DNA of 36,588 nucleotides. Origin: Patescibacteria group bacterium (GTDB lineage: Bacteria > Patescibacteriota > Minisyncoccia > Phycocordibacterales > Phycocordibacteraceae). Shown here in pieces: positions 1 to 8,772 of the stretch. Under the pieces are notes generated by a model. It saw only the letters and a list, made by a program, of their open reading frames with translations. It did not search any database and was not told where the DNA came from. The stretch is taken from NCBI GenBank assembly GCA_024653825.1, contig JANLHF010000016.1, forward strand, positions 1-36,588, written 5' to 3'. The stretch's first letter is position 1; every line of letters begins with the position of its first letter. The translations under genes and the position numbers were made by a program.

Positions 1-74
1 AGATTCGAACTCTCGGAGGGTTGCCCCTCACACGCTTTCCAAGCGTGCGCACTAGACCGCTATGCGACGCCTCC
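1..74 (-). tRNA. tRNA-Ser(GGA), 3' end cut by window edge
   Basis: Reverse complement reads GGAGGCGTCGCATAGCGGTCTAGTGCGCACGCTTGGAAAGCGTG...GTTCGAATCT; anticodon loop TTGGAAA gives GGA; long variable arm and T-loop GTTCGAATC. Confidence 0.9.
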
Positions 75-105
75 GTATGCATTTGTTATACCAGAAAAAG
101 GCGTT

Positions 106-1005
106 TTACGCCTGTGGGGCGAGGAGCGCCTTGATGCGATCGGGAATGGGTGGGTGGGTGGAAAAAAGTTTTTCTATCCAACCGCTGGGACCTTTGCTCG
201 TCGTGCCAAATGGACTACTGATGAAGAGGTGCGCGGTTGCGGTGTTCGCACTCTTCATCGGTGCAGCATACCCGCCTATCTTTTGGAGCGCGGAAGCAAG
301 CCCTTCGGGATAGCGCGTAAGAAGCGTGCCTGATGCATCGGCAAGAAATTCGCGCCGGCGCGAGACAGCGAGCTGAATAAGCTTCGCAGCAATCGGTGCG
401 AGCACGATGCCCACGACTGCAAGCACCATAAGAATCGCGTTCCCCTGCTTGTTGTCACTGTGACCACCGCCCCAAAATGACATTCTAATAAAAATATTCG
501 CAACGATGGCGGCGAAACCTGCGAGTACCACCGCAATAGTCATAAGCAGTATGTCGCGATTCTTGATGTGCGAGAGCTCATGAGCGATGACCCCCTCGAG
601 CTCGGGACGCGAGAGCATCGCGAGCAGGCCGGTCGTCGCACAGACGACCGCGTGCGTCTCGTCGCGTCCAGTGGCAAAGGCATTCGGTGCCGGATCGTCT
701 ATCACATAGAGCTTCGGCTTCGGGAGCCCAGCGATAATGGAGAGATTCTCGGTCACGGTGTAGAAATCAAAGAATTCTTCGCGCGAGGCCAGCCGCGCAT
801 GATTGAGCGAGAGGACAAGCTTGTCCGAATTCCAGTACGCGTAAAAATTAGTCCCAACGGCCAAAATAACGGCAACGTAGAGAATAAACGGGTCGCCGTA
901 ATACCACGAGATGGCGTAGCCGACTGCAATGACGACAATCAAAAAGCCGAATACCAACATCCAGGTTCGTCGGATGTTACTGGCGCGCTGTTCGTAGAGG
1001 TTCAT
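106..1005 (-). CDS. htpX: HtpX-like M48 family membrane zinc metalloprotease
   Basis: 299 aa, N-terminal TM pair, HELSH (HExxH) motif, 'SRRREFLADASGTLLTRYPEGLASALQKI', 'STHPPIPDRIKAL' C-terminus typical of HtpX. Confidence 0.93.
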   Translation of the reverse strand: MNLYEQRASNIRRTWMLVFGFLIVVIAVGYAISWYYGDPFILYVAVILAVGTNFYAYWNSDKLVLSLNHARLASREEFFDFYTVTENLSIIAGLPKPKLYVIDDPAPNAFATGRDETHAVVCATTGLLAMLSRPELEGVIAHELSHIKNRDILLMTIAVVLAGFAAIVANIFIRMSFWGGGHSDNKQGNAILMVLAVVGIVLAPIAAKLIQLAVSRRREFLADASGTLLTRYPEGLASALQKIGGYAAPMKSANTATAHLFISSPFGTTSKGPSGWIEKLFSTHPPIPDRIKALLAPQA

Positions 1006-1634
1006 TGCCCTGAATACACTTTGACGGCATTGCGGCCGGAATGTTTGGCGTCATAAAGAGCCTGGTCCGCGTGCGCTCGGATGTCTCCGGGCGTTTCTGC
1101 TCCACTGAGTTGGGCGATCCCGAAACTTGCCGTTACGTTCAAGTTTGGATAATCCTTGAAGGTGAGCGCCTGGATTTCTTTTCGAAGTTTCTCCCCCTTC
1201 TCCATTGCCTGTTCCACCTCCGTCCCCTCGAGGAGAATCGCGATCTCTTCCCCGCCGATACGTGCGACGACGTCTACTTCCCGAACTGAACGCTTAAGCA
1301 ACGCGCACACCTCTTTTAAAACTACATCCCCGCCCGCATGGCCGAGCGTGTCGTTCACCTTCTTGAAATGATCGATGTCAAGATAGACCAAGGAGGCCGG
1401 TATTTTCTCACGGCGAGCTAGCCCTATAAACTGTTCAAGTCGATTCGTGAATCCAAGAAGATTCGAGGTGCCCGTGAGCTCATCCGTAACAATCTGCGCC
1501 TCAAGGTCTTTCCTAAATTTGGCACCATACGCTGTCCGCTCATCGGTATAGTCATCCTTTTCTTCTTCGGTTATTCCTACTAGTTTTTCATCAGCCCTTT
1601 CTATCCGACGACGAACCGTCTTTTCTGATTCCAT
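1002..1634 (-). CDS. GGDEF-domain diguanylate cyclase
   Basis: 210 aa; 'VYLDIDHFKKVNDTLGHAGGDVVLKEV' and 'RIGGEEIAI' active-site variant; RxxD (REVD) five residues upstream as in the canonical I-site; stop overlaps htpX start by 4 nt. Confidence 0.93.
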   Translation of the reverse strand: MESEKTVRRRIERADEKLVGITEEEKDDYTDERTAYGAKFRKDLEAQIVTDELTGTSNLLGFTNRLEQFIGLARREKIPASLVYLDIDHFKKVNDTLGHAGGDVVLKEVCALLKRSVREVDVVARIGGEEIAILLEGTEVEQAMEKGEKLRKEIQALTFKDYPNLNVTASFGIAQLSGAETPGDIRAHADQALYDAKHSGRNAVKVYSGQ

Positions 1635-1637
1635 ACT

Positions 1638-2198
1638 TCAGAACTGCACCTTTATCGGTTCCTTCGCGGCGGCATCCGCGGCCGCAAGTTCAAAGAGATC
1701 CATCGGTTTGAAACCGAATGAGTTTGCAATGAGATTACCGGGGAACGTCTGTTCTGCCGTATTGAGCGTCATCACAGTCGTATTATAGAAGCGGCGTGAG
1801 GCCTGAATCTTGTCCTCGGTGTCGGCGAGCTCCTTCTGGAGCTGAAGGAAGTTCTGATTCGCCTTCAGGTCCGGATACGCCTCAGAGACGGCGAAGAGGG
1901 TCTTCAGCGCTCCCGAGAGCATATTCTCCGCCTGTGCCTTCTTTTCTGTACCAGTCGCACCCATTGCGGCGGCACGCGCCTTCGTCACATTTTCAAAGGC
2001 ACTTGATTCATGCGTGGCGTAGCCCTTCACCGTTTCCACAAGGTTTGGGATAAGGTCATAACGGCGTTTGAGTTGCACCTGAATATCTGCCCATGCCTCT
2101 TTCGCCCGATTGACGAGCGTAATAAGGCGGTTGTACGCGGCGATAGTCCAGATTACGATAAGCGCAAGAACAATAAGAATGATGGTGGTTGTAGACAT
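1638..2198 (-). CDS. lemA: LemA family protein
   Basis: 186 aa; N-terminal TM, 'NRLITLVNRAKEAWADIQVQLKRRYDLIPNLVETVKGY', 'FPGNLIANSFGFKP' typical of LemA. Confidence 0.95.
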   Translation of the reverse strand: MSTTTIILIVLALIVIWTIAAYNRLITLVNRAKEAWADIQVQLKRRYDLIPNLVETVKGYATHESSAFENVTKARAAAMGATGTEKKAQAENMLSGALKTLFAVSEAYPDLKANQNFLQLQKELADTEDKIQASRRFYNTTVMTLNTAEQTFPGNLIANSFGFKPMDLFELAAADAAAKEPIKVQF

Positions 2199-2216
2199 AC
2201 TCTTAGTATACCAAAA

Positions 2217-3353
2217 CTAGTGCACTGCGCGAGCGACCGCTTTCATCACACGCGGGTCGAGCATATCGGGGATGATTTTTGCTGCAGTCGGGCGGACGAC
2301 GAGCGTCGCGAGCGCACGGGCCGCACGGATCTTCGTTTCCTGTGTTATCTTTTTCACACCCTTATCAAGCGCACCACGGAAGATGCCTGGGAACACGAGT
2401 GAATTATTGATTTGATTTGGAAAATCGGAACGACCAGTGGCAATGACTGCCGCCCCCGCCCGCCTTGCGTCTTCCGGCAGGATTTCCGGTTCTGGATTCG
2501 CCATCGCGAAGATGATGCTCCGTGGCGCCATACTCGCCACGTGCGCGGCCTTGAGCAATCCCCTGCCCGAGACGCCGATGAAAACATCGACGTCTCGCAT
2601 CGCGTCCGCGAGGTCGCCCTTCACCTTGCGTGGATTTGTGAGTTTCGCGAGTTCTGCTTTATGAGAATTCAGGTCAGCACGTCCGGCATAAATCGTCCCC
2701 AAGCGGTCAAGAAGGACGATGTCTTTGACGCCGGCCGCGACAAGTAGTTTGGCAACTGCGGTGCCGGCCGCCCCCGCGCCACTTATTACCACTCGGAGTT
2801 TCTTCATATCTTTCTTCACCACCTTCGCCGCATTGATGAGCCCCGCGAGGACGACGATGGCCGTGCCGTGTTGGTCATCGTGCATCACCGGTATGTCGAG
2901 TTCCTCAACGAGACGCTTCTCGATGTCGAAACACTTCGGCGCCGCGATGTCCTCGAGATTGATGCCGCCGAAGGAGGGCGCGATAGCCTTCACGATTCGT
3001 ACAATTTCGTCCGGATCTTGCGTATCCAATACCAGCGGCCACGCGTCAATATTTGCCTTCCCTTTGAAGATAAGCGCCTTCCCTTCCATCACCGGCAGCG
3101 CACCGTAGGGACCGATATTCCCGAGACCCAAGACCGCCGAACCGTCGGAAACGACGGCAACGCTGTTCTTCTTTACCGACAGATTCCGTGTTTCTTTCGG
3201 GTGCTTCGCGAGATAGGAAGAGGCGACGGCGACGCCCGGCGTATACCAGAGCGAGAAATCTTTTTTCACCGCGAGCTTCACGCGCGCCCTAGTCTCTATC
3301 CGCGCGCCCTGTCTCTTAAATGCGGCGAGTATCTTTTTTGATTTTGTGTCCAT
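2217..3353 (-). CDS. NAD(P)-dependent malic enzyme
   Basis: 378 aa; 'LWYTPGVAVASSYLAKHPKETRNLSVKKNSVAVVSDGSAVLGLGNIGPYGALPVMEGKALIFK', 'MHDDQHGTAIVVLAGLINA', GAGAAG nucleotide-binding motif. Confidence 0.95.
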   Translation of the reverse strand: MDTKSKKILAAFKRQGARIETRARVKLAVKKDFSLWYTPGVAVASSYLAKHPKETRNLSVKKNSVAVVSDGSAVLGLGNIGPYGALPVMEGKALIFKGKANIDAWPLVLDTQDPDEIVRIVKAIAPSFGGINLEDIAAPKCFDIEKRLVEELDIPVMHDDQHGTAIVVLAGLINAAKVVKKDMKKLRVVISGAGAAGTAVAKLLVAAGVKDIVLLDRLGTIYAGRADLNSHKAELAKLTNPRKVKGDLADAMRDVDVFIGVSGRGLLKAAHVASMAPRSIIFAMANPEPEILPEDARRAGAAVIATGRSDFPNQINNSLVFPGIFRGALDKGVKKITQETKIRAARALATLVVRPTAAKIIPDMLDPRVMKAVARAVH

Positions 3354-3378
3354 AGAATCGCCAGTATACTATACGGGA

Positions 3379-5577
3379 GTGAACCCTCCAGACCTTATTG
3401 AACGACACTTTGCGCGGCTTCGGCCGGAGCAGAAGCGGGCGCTTCATAAGCTCGGAATACGGACTATTCGCGACCTGCTGTATCACTTCCCCGCCCGTTA
3501 CGAATCGAGCGGAGACGTCGGGACTATCGCCGGAGTAAGCGCCGGAGCCGAGGTGACGCTCTACGGCACCGTGCGAAAGCCGGATATCAGGAAGACATGG
3601 AAGAGCCGTCGGCCGATAGCCGAAGCGTGGCTCGAAGATGTCTCGGGAAAAATAAAGATGATGTGGTTCTCCCAGCCCTACATCGCCAAATCACTCCATG
3701 ACGGCATGGTGGTCAAAGTAAGCGGAAAGATAGCGGGAGCCGGAGCAAAAATATATTTAGCGAATCCGGCGATTGATAAGTCACCAATTAATCCGGACGA
3801 GGCGAACAATTCTCTCTTCAGCCGAGGAGACCGAAACCGGGGTGACTCCTCGCGCGAGAGAGGTGTCTCCTCGGTTCCGGCTTTGTATCCAATCTATCCG
3901 GAGAGTCAGGGCATCTCGTCGCTCTGGCTGATGCACGCGGTGCGGAAAGTGTTTGAAACAAAAGTGCACGAAAATATCGAAGACCCCATCCCTGAAGAGA
4001 TTCTCGTGCGATACAAACTACCTTCTCTCTCTTCTTCTCTCGTGTTCATCCACGCGCCACAAAAGCAACCCGACGCGGACGCGGCGCGGAAGCGATTCGC
4101 CTTTGAAGAAGTGTTCGCGCTCCAAATCGTCATGCAACAGCGCAGGAACGCGCTCCTGCGCGAAGAAGCACTCCCTGTCGCCGTGGACCGTACGAAGCTC
4201 GCAGACTTCATCGCGTCATTCCCCTTCCCTGCGACCGAGGCGCAGATGCAGGCGATAGAAACTATCGTAAAGGATTTTGAAAAGCCTCACCCGATGCTCC
4301 GGCTCCTCGAGGGCGACGTGGGTAGCGGTAAGACCGCCGTAGCCGCCGCAACTGCCTACCTCGTCGCAACGTCGCTACCAAAAGGGAGAATCGCAGGAGC
4401 TCTCCAAGTCGCGTATCTCTGCCCGACTGAAATTCTCGCGAAACAGCATTTCTCGACCTTTGTTTCCTACTTCCGCGACCATCCGATACCGATTGGCCTT
4501 ATTACCGGAAGTGAGTGCCGCGTATTCCCTTCCAAGGTTCGCTACGAGGAGTCAGCGAAGCTCACCAAAGCGACATTCCGAAAGCGCGTCACTGATGGGC
4601 TCATACCTATCGTTATCGGCACACATGCGATTATTGAGAAGTCGCTCTCATTTAAATATTTCGCCTACGCCATCATCGACGAACAACATCGCTTCGGCAC
4701 GGTGCACCGGCAAAAGCTCGCGACCAAGGACGACATTGCGCCACACCTTCTCTCGATGACGGCAACGCCCATCCCACGCACGCTCGCACTCACCCTCTAT
4801 GGAGACCTCGACCTGACCGTGCTCGATCAGATGCCGCTCGGACGGAAAACGGTCATCACTGAGATCCTTGGCAAAGAACAGCGTGAACGCGCATACGAGC
4901 GTGTCCACGCTGAGCTCGTGGCAGGCCATCAGGCATATGTCATTTGTCCGCGCATTGATGAACCTGATCCGGCAAAGGAACTCGCACTCCAGGCGAAGTC
5001 GGTGAAGGCTGAGGCGGCGCGTTTAAAAAAAGAGGTGTTCCCCGAGGCGGCTATCGACATCCTGCACAGTAAGATGACGCCGGCAGAAAAAGAAAAGACG
5101 ATGTTGAAGTTCGAGCGCGGCGAGACGAATATTCTTGTGGCGACTTCTGTCGTCGAAGTCGGCGTGAACGTCCCGAACGCGACGGTCATTCTTATCGAAG
5201 GAGCAGAGCGCTTCGGACTCGCCCAGCTTCATCAATTGCGCGGTCGCGTCATCCGCTCCACGCATCAGTCGTACTGCTTCGCACTCCCCGAATCCTCCGG
5301 CGAGACAACACGCGAGCGTATGAAAGCTTTTAAGAATGCAAAAAATGGCTTCGAGCTCGCCGAATACGACCTCGCGCTTCGCGGCGCGGGCGAGCTCGCG
5401 GGCGGCCGGCAGTGGGGCGTCTCCGACATCGCTATGGAAGCATTGAAAAATATAAAACTCGTCGAAGCCGCCCGCACCGAGGCCGCCCAGCTCGTCGCTC
5501 GCGATTCAGACTTACACAATCACCCCTCCCTCGCCTCCCGCGCCCTCGCCGCCGACAAAGAGATGCATTTGGAATAG
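3379..5577 (+). CDS. recG: ATP-dependent DNA helicase RecG; likely GTG start at 3379 (ORF track begins at ATG 3346, overlapping the divergent gene)
   Basis: Wedge/OB domain then helicase motifs 'LLEGDVGSGKTAVA', 'IIDEQHRFG', 'LLSMTATPIPRTLALTLYGDLD', 'GRVIRSTHQSYC'. GTG lies 8 nt after a TATACT -10-like element. Confidence 0.93.
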   Translation: MNPPDLIERHFARLRPEQKRALHKLGIRTIRDLLYHFPARYESSGDVGTIAGVSAGAEVTLYGTVRKPDIRKTWKSRRPIAEAWLEDVSGKIKMMWFSQPYIAKSLHDGMVVKVSGKIAGAGAKIYLANPAIDKSPINPDEANNSLFSRGDRNRGDSSRERGVSSVPALYPIYPESQGISSLWLMHAVRKVFETKVHENIEDPIPEEILVRYKLPSLSSSLVFIHAPQKQPDADAARKRFAFEEVFALQIVMQQRRNALLREEALPVAVDRTKLADFIASFPFPATEAQMQAIETIVKDFEKPHPMLRLLEGDVGSGKTAVAAATAYLVATSLPKGRIAGALQVAYLCPTEILAKQHFSTFVSYFRDHPIPIGLITGSECRVFPSKVRYEESAKLTKATFRKRVTDGLIPIVIGTHAIIEKSLSFKYFAYAIIDEQHRFGTVHRQKLATKDDIAPHLLSMTATPIPRTLALTLYGDLDLTVLDQMPLGRKTVITEILGKEQRERAYERVHAELVAGHQAYVICPRIDEPDPAKELALQAKSVKAEAARLKKEVFPEAAIDILHSKMTPAEKEKTMLKFERGETNILVATSVVEVGVNVPNATVILIEGAERFGLAQLHQLRGRVIRSTHQSYCFALPESSGETTRERMKAFKNAKNGFELAEYDLALRGAGELAGGRQWGVSDIAMEALKNIKLVEAARTEAAQLVARDSDLHNHPSLASRALAADKEMHLE
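3821..3880. repeat. Imperfect palindrome inside recG
   Basis: Perfect 10-nt arms ccgaggagac (3822-3831) and gtctcctcgg (3865-3874) enclosing a further self-complementary ctcgcgcgag core. Confidence 0.75.
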
Positions 5578-5601
5578 CTCTGCGTTAGTATTCAAATACG
5601 A

Positions 5602-5675
5602 CCGCCCCTAGCTCAGCTGGTTAGAGCATCGAGCTTATACCTCGAGGGTCCTTGGTTCGAGTCCAAGGGGGCGGA
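5602..5675 (+). tRNA. tRNA-Ile(UAU)
   Basis: CCGCCCC acceptor pairs with GGGGCGG; D-arm GCTC/GAGC; anticodon stem TCGAG/CTCGA with loop CTTATAC = anticodon UAU; T-arm CTTGG TTCGAGT CCAAG. CCA not encoded. Confidence 0.92.
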
Positions 5676-5680
5676 CAAGT

Positions 5681-7633
5681 TTATGCGACGCCGCCGGGAG
5701 TGCTCGGGATGATATCGATTCCTTCTTCGTCGCGCTTTTTGGGAGTGATGCCGTTCGCGATGAGAATCTTTTCAAACTCGGTGCGCTCAATGGTTTCTTT
5801 CTCGATGAGCTCCTTCGCTATCGCGTCGAGTGCGCCGCGGTGTTCGCCGATGACCTTTTCTGCGCGCGCTTTCGCTTCGTCAATGATGCGTGACACCTCG
5901 GCATCAATGTGAGACGCGACTTCTTCAGAATACGGTTCGTTCCCAAGCTGCCGGTCACCGAACGCTATCGGCCCCAACTTCTCGCTCATCCCGTAGCGAG
6001 TGACCATTTCTCGAGCGATTGCCGTGATGACTGCAAGATCATTAGAAGGGCCGGTGGTGACATCATCAAAAAGCATTTCTTCAGCAACGTAGCCCCCAAG
6101 TGTTGCGGCGATGTCATCGAGGAATTGTTTCTTCGACTGCATCTTCCGATCTTCGAACGGAAGCTTCAGCGTATAGCCGGCTGCGCGCCCACGACTGATA
6201 ATGGAAATTTTGTGTACCGGGTCGGCATTCGGCAGCACCGAAGAGACGAGGGCATGGCCGGCCTCATGATAGCTCGTGACCTCTTTTTCTTTTTTGGAGA
6301 GCAGGTGACTCTTGCGTTCGGGACCGAGCATCACCTTCTCTATGGAGCGAATAAGATCATATTGCGTTACCTCTTTCCGGCTCTCACGCGCGGCAAGGAT
6401 CGCGCCCTCATTCATGAGCGAATTGAGCTCGGCGCCCGAGAAGCCCGGCGTGCGTTCGGCGACGACGGCAAGATTTACATCCGGCCCCAATGGCTTCTTT
6501 ACTGCGTGAACCTTAAGTATTTCTTCGCGGTCGCGACGATCCGGCAGGTCAATCGTCACGCGTCGGTCAAAACGCCCGGGGCGGAGCAACGCCGGATCGA
6601 GCACATCAGGACGGTTCGTTGCCGCCATCACCACGACCTTTTCAGTCGGCTCGAAGCCGTCCATCTCGACGAGAATCTGATTGAGCGTCTGCTCACGCTC
6701 ATCGTTACCACCGCCAACTCCAGTCCCGCGCACGCGCCCGACCGCGTCGATCTCATCGACGAAGATGATGGCGGGAGCGGCCTTCTTCGCGAGCTGGAAG
6801 AGATCGCGCACACGAGAAGCGCCAACGCCAACGAACATTTCGACGAACTCGCTTCCCGAGATGGAGAAGAACGGAACTGAAGCCTCTCCCGCCACTGCGC
6901 GCGCAAGCAAGGTCTTACCGGTCCCCGGTGCGCCCATCAGAATGATACCCTTCGGGATGCGCGCACCGATATCGAGAAACTTCTTCGGACTTTTAAGGAA
7001 ATCAACAATCTCAAGCAGTTCCTCCTTCGCCTCGCGTGCGCCAGCCACATCCTTAAACGTAACGCGTTGCGAGATATCGGCAGGATCAATAACGCGCGCC
7101 TTTGACTGCCCGAAGGTGAATGCCTGCATACCCGCGCCCTTCACTTGTCGTGAGAGAAACCAGAAAAGAAATACAAAAAAGAGAATCGGAATGATGATCG
7201 GCGCGAGCGTGAGAAACCAGAATTGGAATCCCGACTGCCCTTGTATGGTAATCGAGACCTTAGCAAGCTCCGCAGGAGTGACCCCATAGGTGGCGAGTGT
7301 CTCTGGGAGGCCGGCCGACGGGTCCTTACGCGACGTCTTCACCGACTTATCGGCGTAGGTGAGGTCGAGAGAATCGCCGTTGACTGTAATCGTTTCTATC
7401 TTCCCTGCTGCGACATCGGCCGCAACGACTGAAAGAGGGACATCATTTGCCGGCTGCATAAAACTCGCGGCCAGCGAATACACGCTCATCAAGAGCAGAA
7501 ATATAAGAACGGTAGTTATGAGATTGCCGAAGAATGAGGGGCCACCTCCGCCAAGCAACCTCCGCCAGCCGCGCACCTGTTTCGGTACGGCGGGCTTCTT
7601 CCCCTTTGGCTTTTTTGGAGAAACTGGAGCCAT
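5681..7633 (-). CDS. ftsH: ATP-dependent zinc metalloprotease FtsH
   Basis: 650 aa; '[18 protein letters not shown]' Walker A, '[12 protein letters not shown]', SRH '[18 protein letters not shown]', 'HEAGH' zinc site. Confidence 0.98.
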   Translation of the reverse strand: MAPVSPKKPKGKKPAVPKQVRGWRRLLGGGGPSFFGNLITTVLIFLLLMSVYSLAASFMQPANDVPLSVVAADVAAGKIETITVNGDSLDLTYADKSVKTSRKDPSAGLPETLATYGVTPAELAKVSITIQGQSGFQFWFLTLAPIIIPILFFVFLFWFLSRQVKGAGMQAFTFGQSKARVIDPADISQRVTFKDVAGAREAKEELLEIVDFLKSPKKFLDIGARIPKGIILMGAPGTGKTLLARAVAGEASVPFFSISGSEFVEMFVGVGASRVRDLFQLAKKAAPAIIFVDEIDAVGRVRGTGVGGGNDEREQTLNQILVEMDGFEPTEKVVVMAATNRPDVLDPALLRPGRFDRRVTIDLPDRRDREEILKVHAVKKPLGPDVNLAVVAERTPGFSGAELNSLMNEGAILAARESRKEVTQYDLIRSIEKVMLGPERKSHLLSKKEKEVTSYHEAGHALVSSVLPNADPVHKISIISRGRAAGYTLKLPFEDRKMQSKKQFLDDIAATLGGYVAEEMLFDDVTTGPSNDLAVITAIAREMVTRYGMSEKLGPIAFGDRQLGNEPYSEEVASHIDAEVSRIIDEAKARAEKVIGEHRGALDAIAKELIEKETIERTEFEKILIANGITPKKRDEEGIDIIPSTPGGVA

Positions 7634-7656
7634 AATAAGGTACTATACTCTTTCAT

Positions 7657-8100
7657 ATGGCCCTCGTCGAATATAAAAAGGCACTTCTGAAATACTTCCC
7701 GCTTGAAAGCTTTGCAGCGGGTCTTGAGTTATTGGGACCCGAGGTAAAGTCGCTCCGCAACAAGCAGGGCTCGCTTGACGGCGCCCGCGTGGTGGTACGC
7801 GCGGGCGAAGCCTTCATCGTCGGTATGACCATCCCGCCGTACCAGATGGCGAATACACCGAAGGACTACGACCCCGAACGAACGCGCCGTCTCCTGCTCT
7901 CTAAGAGAGAAATAGCTGAACTCGCTGCCGCCGAATCAAAGAAGGGGTTGACAATTGTTCCTCTTGAGGTGTATACTAGTGGCAGGTTCGTGAAAGCGCG
8001 CGTCGCGATTGTCCGCGGTAAAGGTAAGTCAGACAAGCGCGAAGACCTAAAGAAGAAAGATGCGCTTCGTGAAGCGGGCCGCGTATTGAAAAATCGCTAG
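7657..8100 (+). CDS. smpB: SsrA-binding protein SmpB
   Basis: 147 aa; 'FAAGLELLGPEVKSLRNKQGSLDGARVVVRAGEAFIVGM', 'YDPERTRRLLLSKREIAEL'; immediately upstream of the tmRNA gene. Confidence 0.96.
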   Translation: MALVEYKKALLKYFPLESFAAGLELLGPEVKSLRNKQGSLDGARVVVRAGEAFIVGMTIPPYQMANTPKDYDPERTRRLLLSKREIAELAAAESKKGLTIVPLEVYTSGRFVKARVAIVRGKGKSDKREDLKKKDALREAGRVLKNR

Positions 8101-8144
8101 TCCGATCAATCGCAGAAAGCACAGAATGGTATCCTGTATTTTCT

Positions 8145-8546
8145 GGGGGTGACCGGCTTTGACGGTCTGTTCTTTGAAAGACGTGCGACGCAGTGCACGC
8201 CCGCAATCACTCAAAAGCGCGGGCACCCAAACTTGCCAAGAACACTCTTGCAAGCGTGAAGTCGCCGTACTTCGGTACGCATGACTTTGCGTTCGCGTTT
8301 GCGAAAGTCTAACGACTAACGCCGCGCGACGTTCATCTCCCCTTGGTTTCTACAGCAGAGGGGATGGGCGGAATTATCTGTAGAATCGATGTCCGGTCTC
8401 CCGCCCGGCACATTTAAATAAGGGATCGGGCAGGAATGGTTTCGTCTGCGTTCCTCGCATCCTGCCTTAAATATAACGCTGACTACGCGTCGTAGACTCT
8501 CTTTCATCGATAGATTCGGACCGGGGTTCAACTCCCCGCGCCTCCA
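8145..8546 (+). ncRNA. ssrA: tmRNA (ssrA)
   Basis: 5' GGGGGTGACCGGCTTTGACG and 3' GGACCGGGGTTCAACTCCCCGCGCCTCCA form the tRNA-like domain (GGGGGUG pairs with CGCCUCC). PK1-like gcccgc/gcgggc (ends 8224), candidate resume codon GCC at 8235, in-frame TAA at 8310. Confidence 0.93.
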
Positions 8547-8639
8547 CTCGACTCGCTTCGCTCGCTCGTGGCAAGCCACCTGTTAGCAGAAGCGCGCAAC
8601 ACCTCTACACGGGGCGTTTTGCGTTAAGCGAGTCGAGTG
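8545..8639. repeat. 14-bp perfect inverted repeat flanking the tmRNA 3' end
   Basis: cactcgactcgctt (8545-8558) and aagcgagtcgagtg (8626-8639). Confidence 0.8.
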
Positions 8640-8687
8640 TCCCGAGCAGCGTCGAGGGACTGTTTATCCCGAGTTATATCGAGGGAT
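8639..8687. repeat. Two tandem related dyads TCCCGAG-N6-CGAGGGA
   Basis: gtcccgagcagcgtcgagggac (8639-8660) and atcccgagttatatcgagggat (8666-8687). Confidence 0.75.
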
Positions 8688-8749
8688 GTATAATTAGCGA
8701 CTCGTGACCAATTCCGAGAATGCCCGTATGGGTACTCCACCAAAAGGAA

Positions 8750-8772
8750 CGGACGCTTATTGAGCGTCCGTT
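8750..8772 (-). terminator. Intrinsic-terminator-like hairpin at 3' end of 8757-8942
   Basis: AACGGACGCT tattg AGCGTCCGTT, followed on the minus strand by tccttttgg. Confidence 0.55.

Noticed and set aside
568-1056. 162-aa plus-strand ORF
   Set aside because: Antisense to htpX, no recognisable family, no start context.
5909-6880. 323-aa plus-strand ORF
   Set aside because: Fully antisense to ftsH; a shadow ORF from codon bias.
8316-8579. 87-aa minus-strand ORF
   Set aside because: Lies across the tmRNA gene on the opposite strand.
8543-8580. actcgcttcgctcgctcg low-complexity stretch as a separate element
   Set aside because: Short and partly explained by the inverted-repeat arm; no independent evidence.
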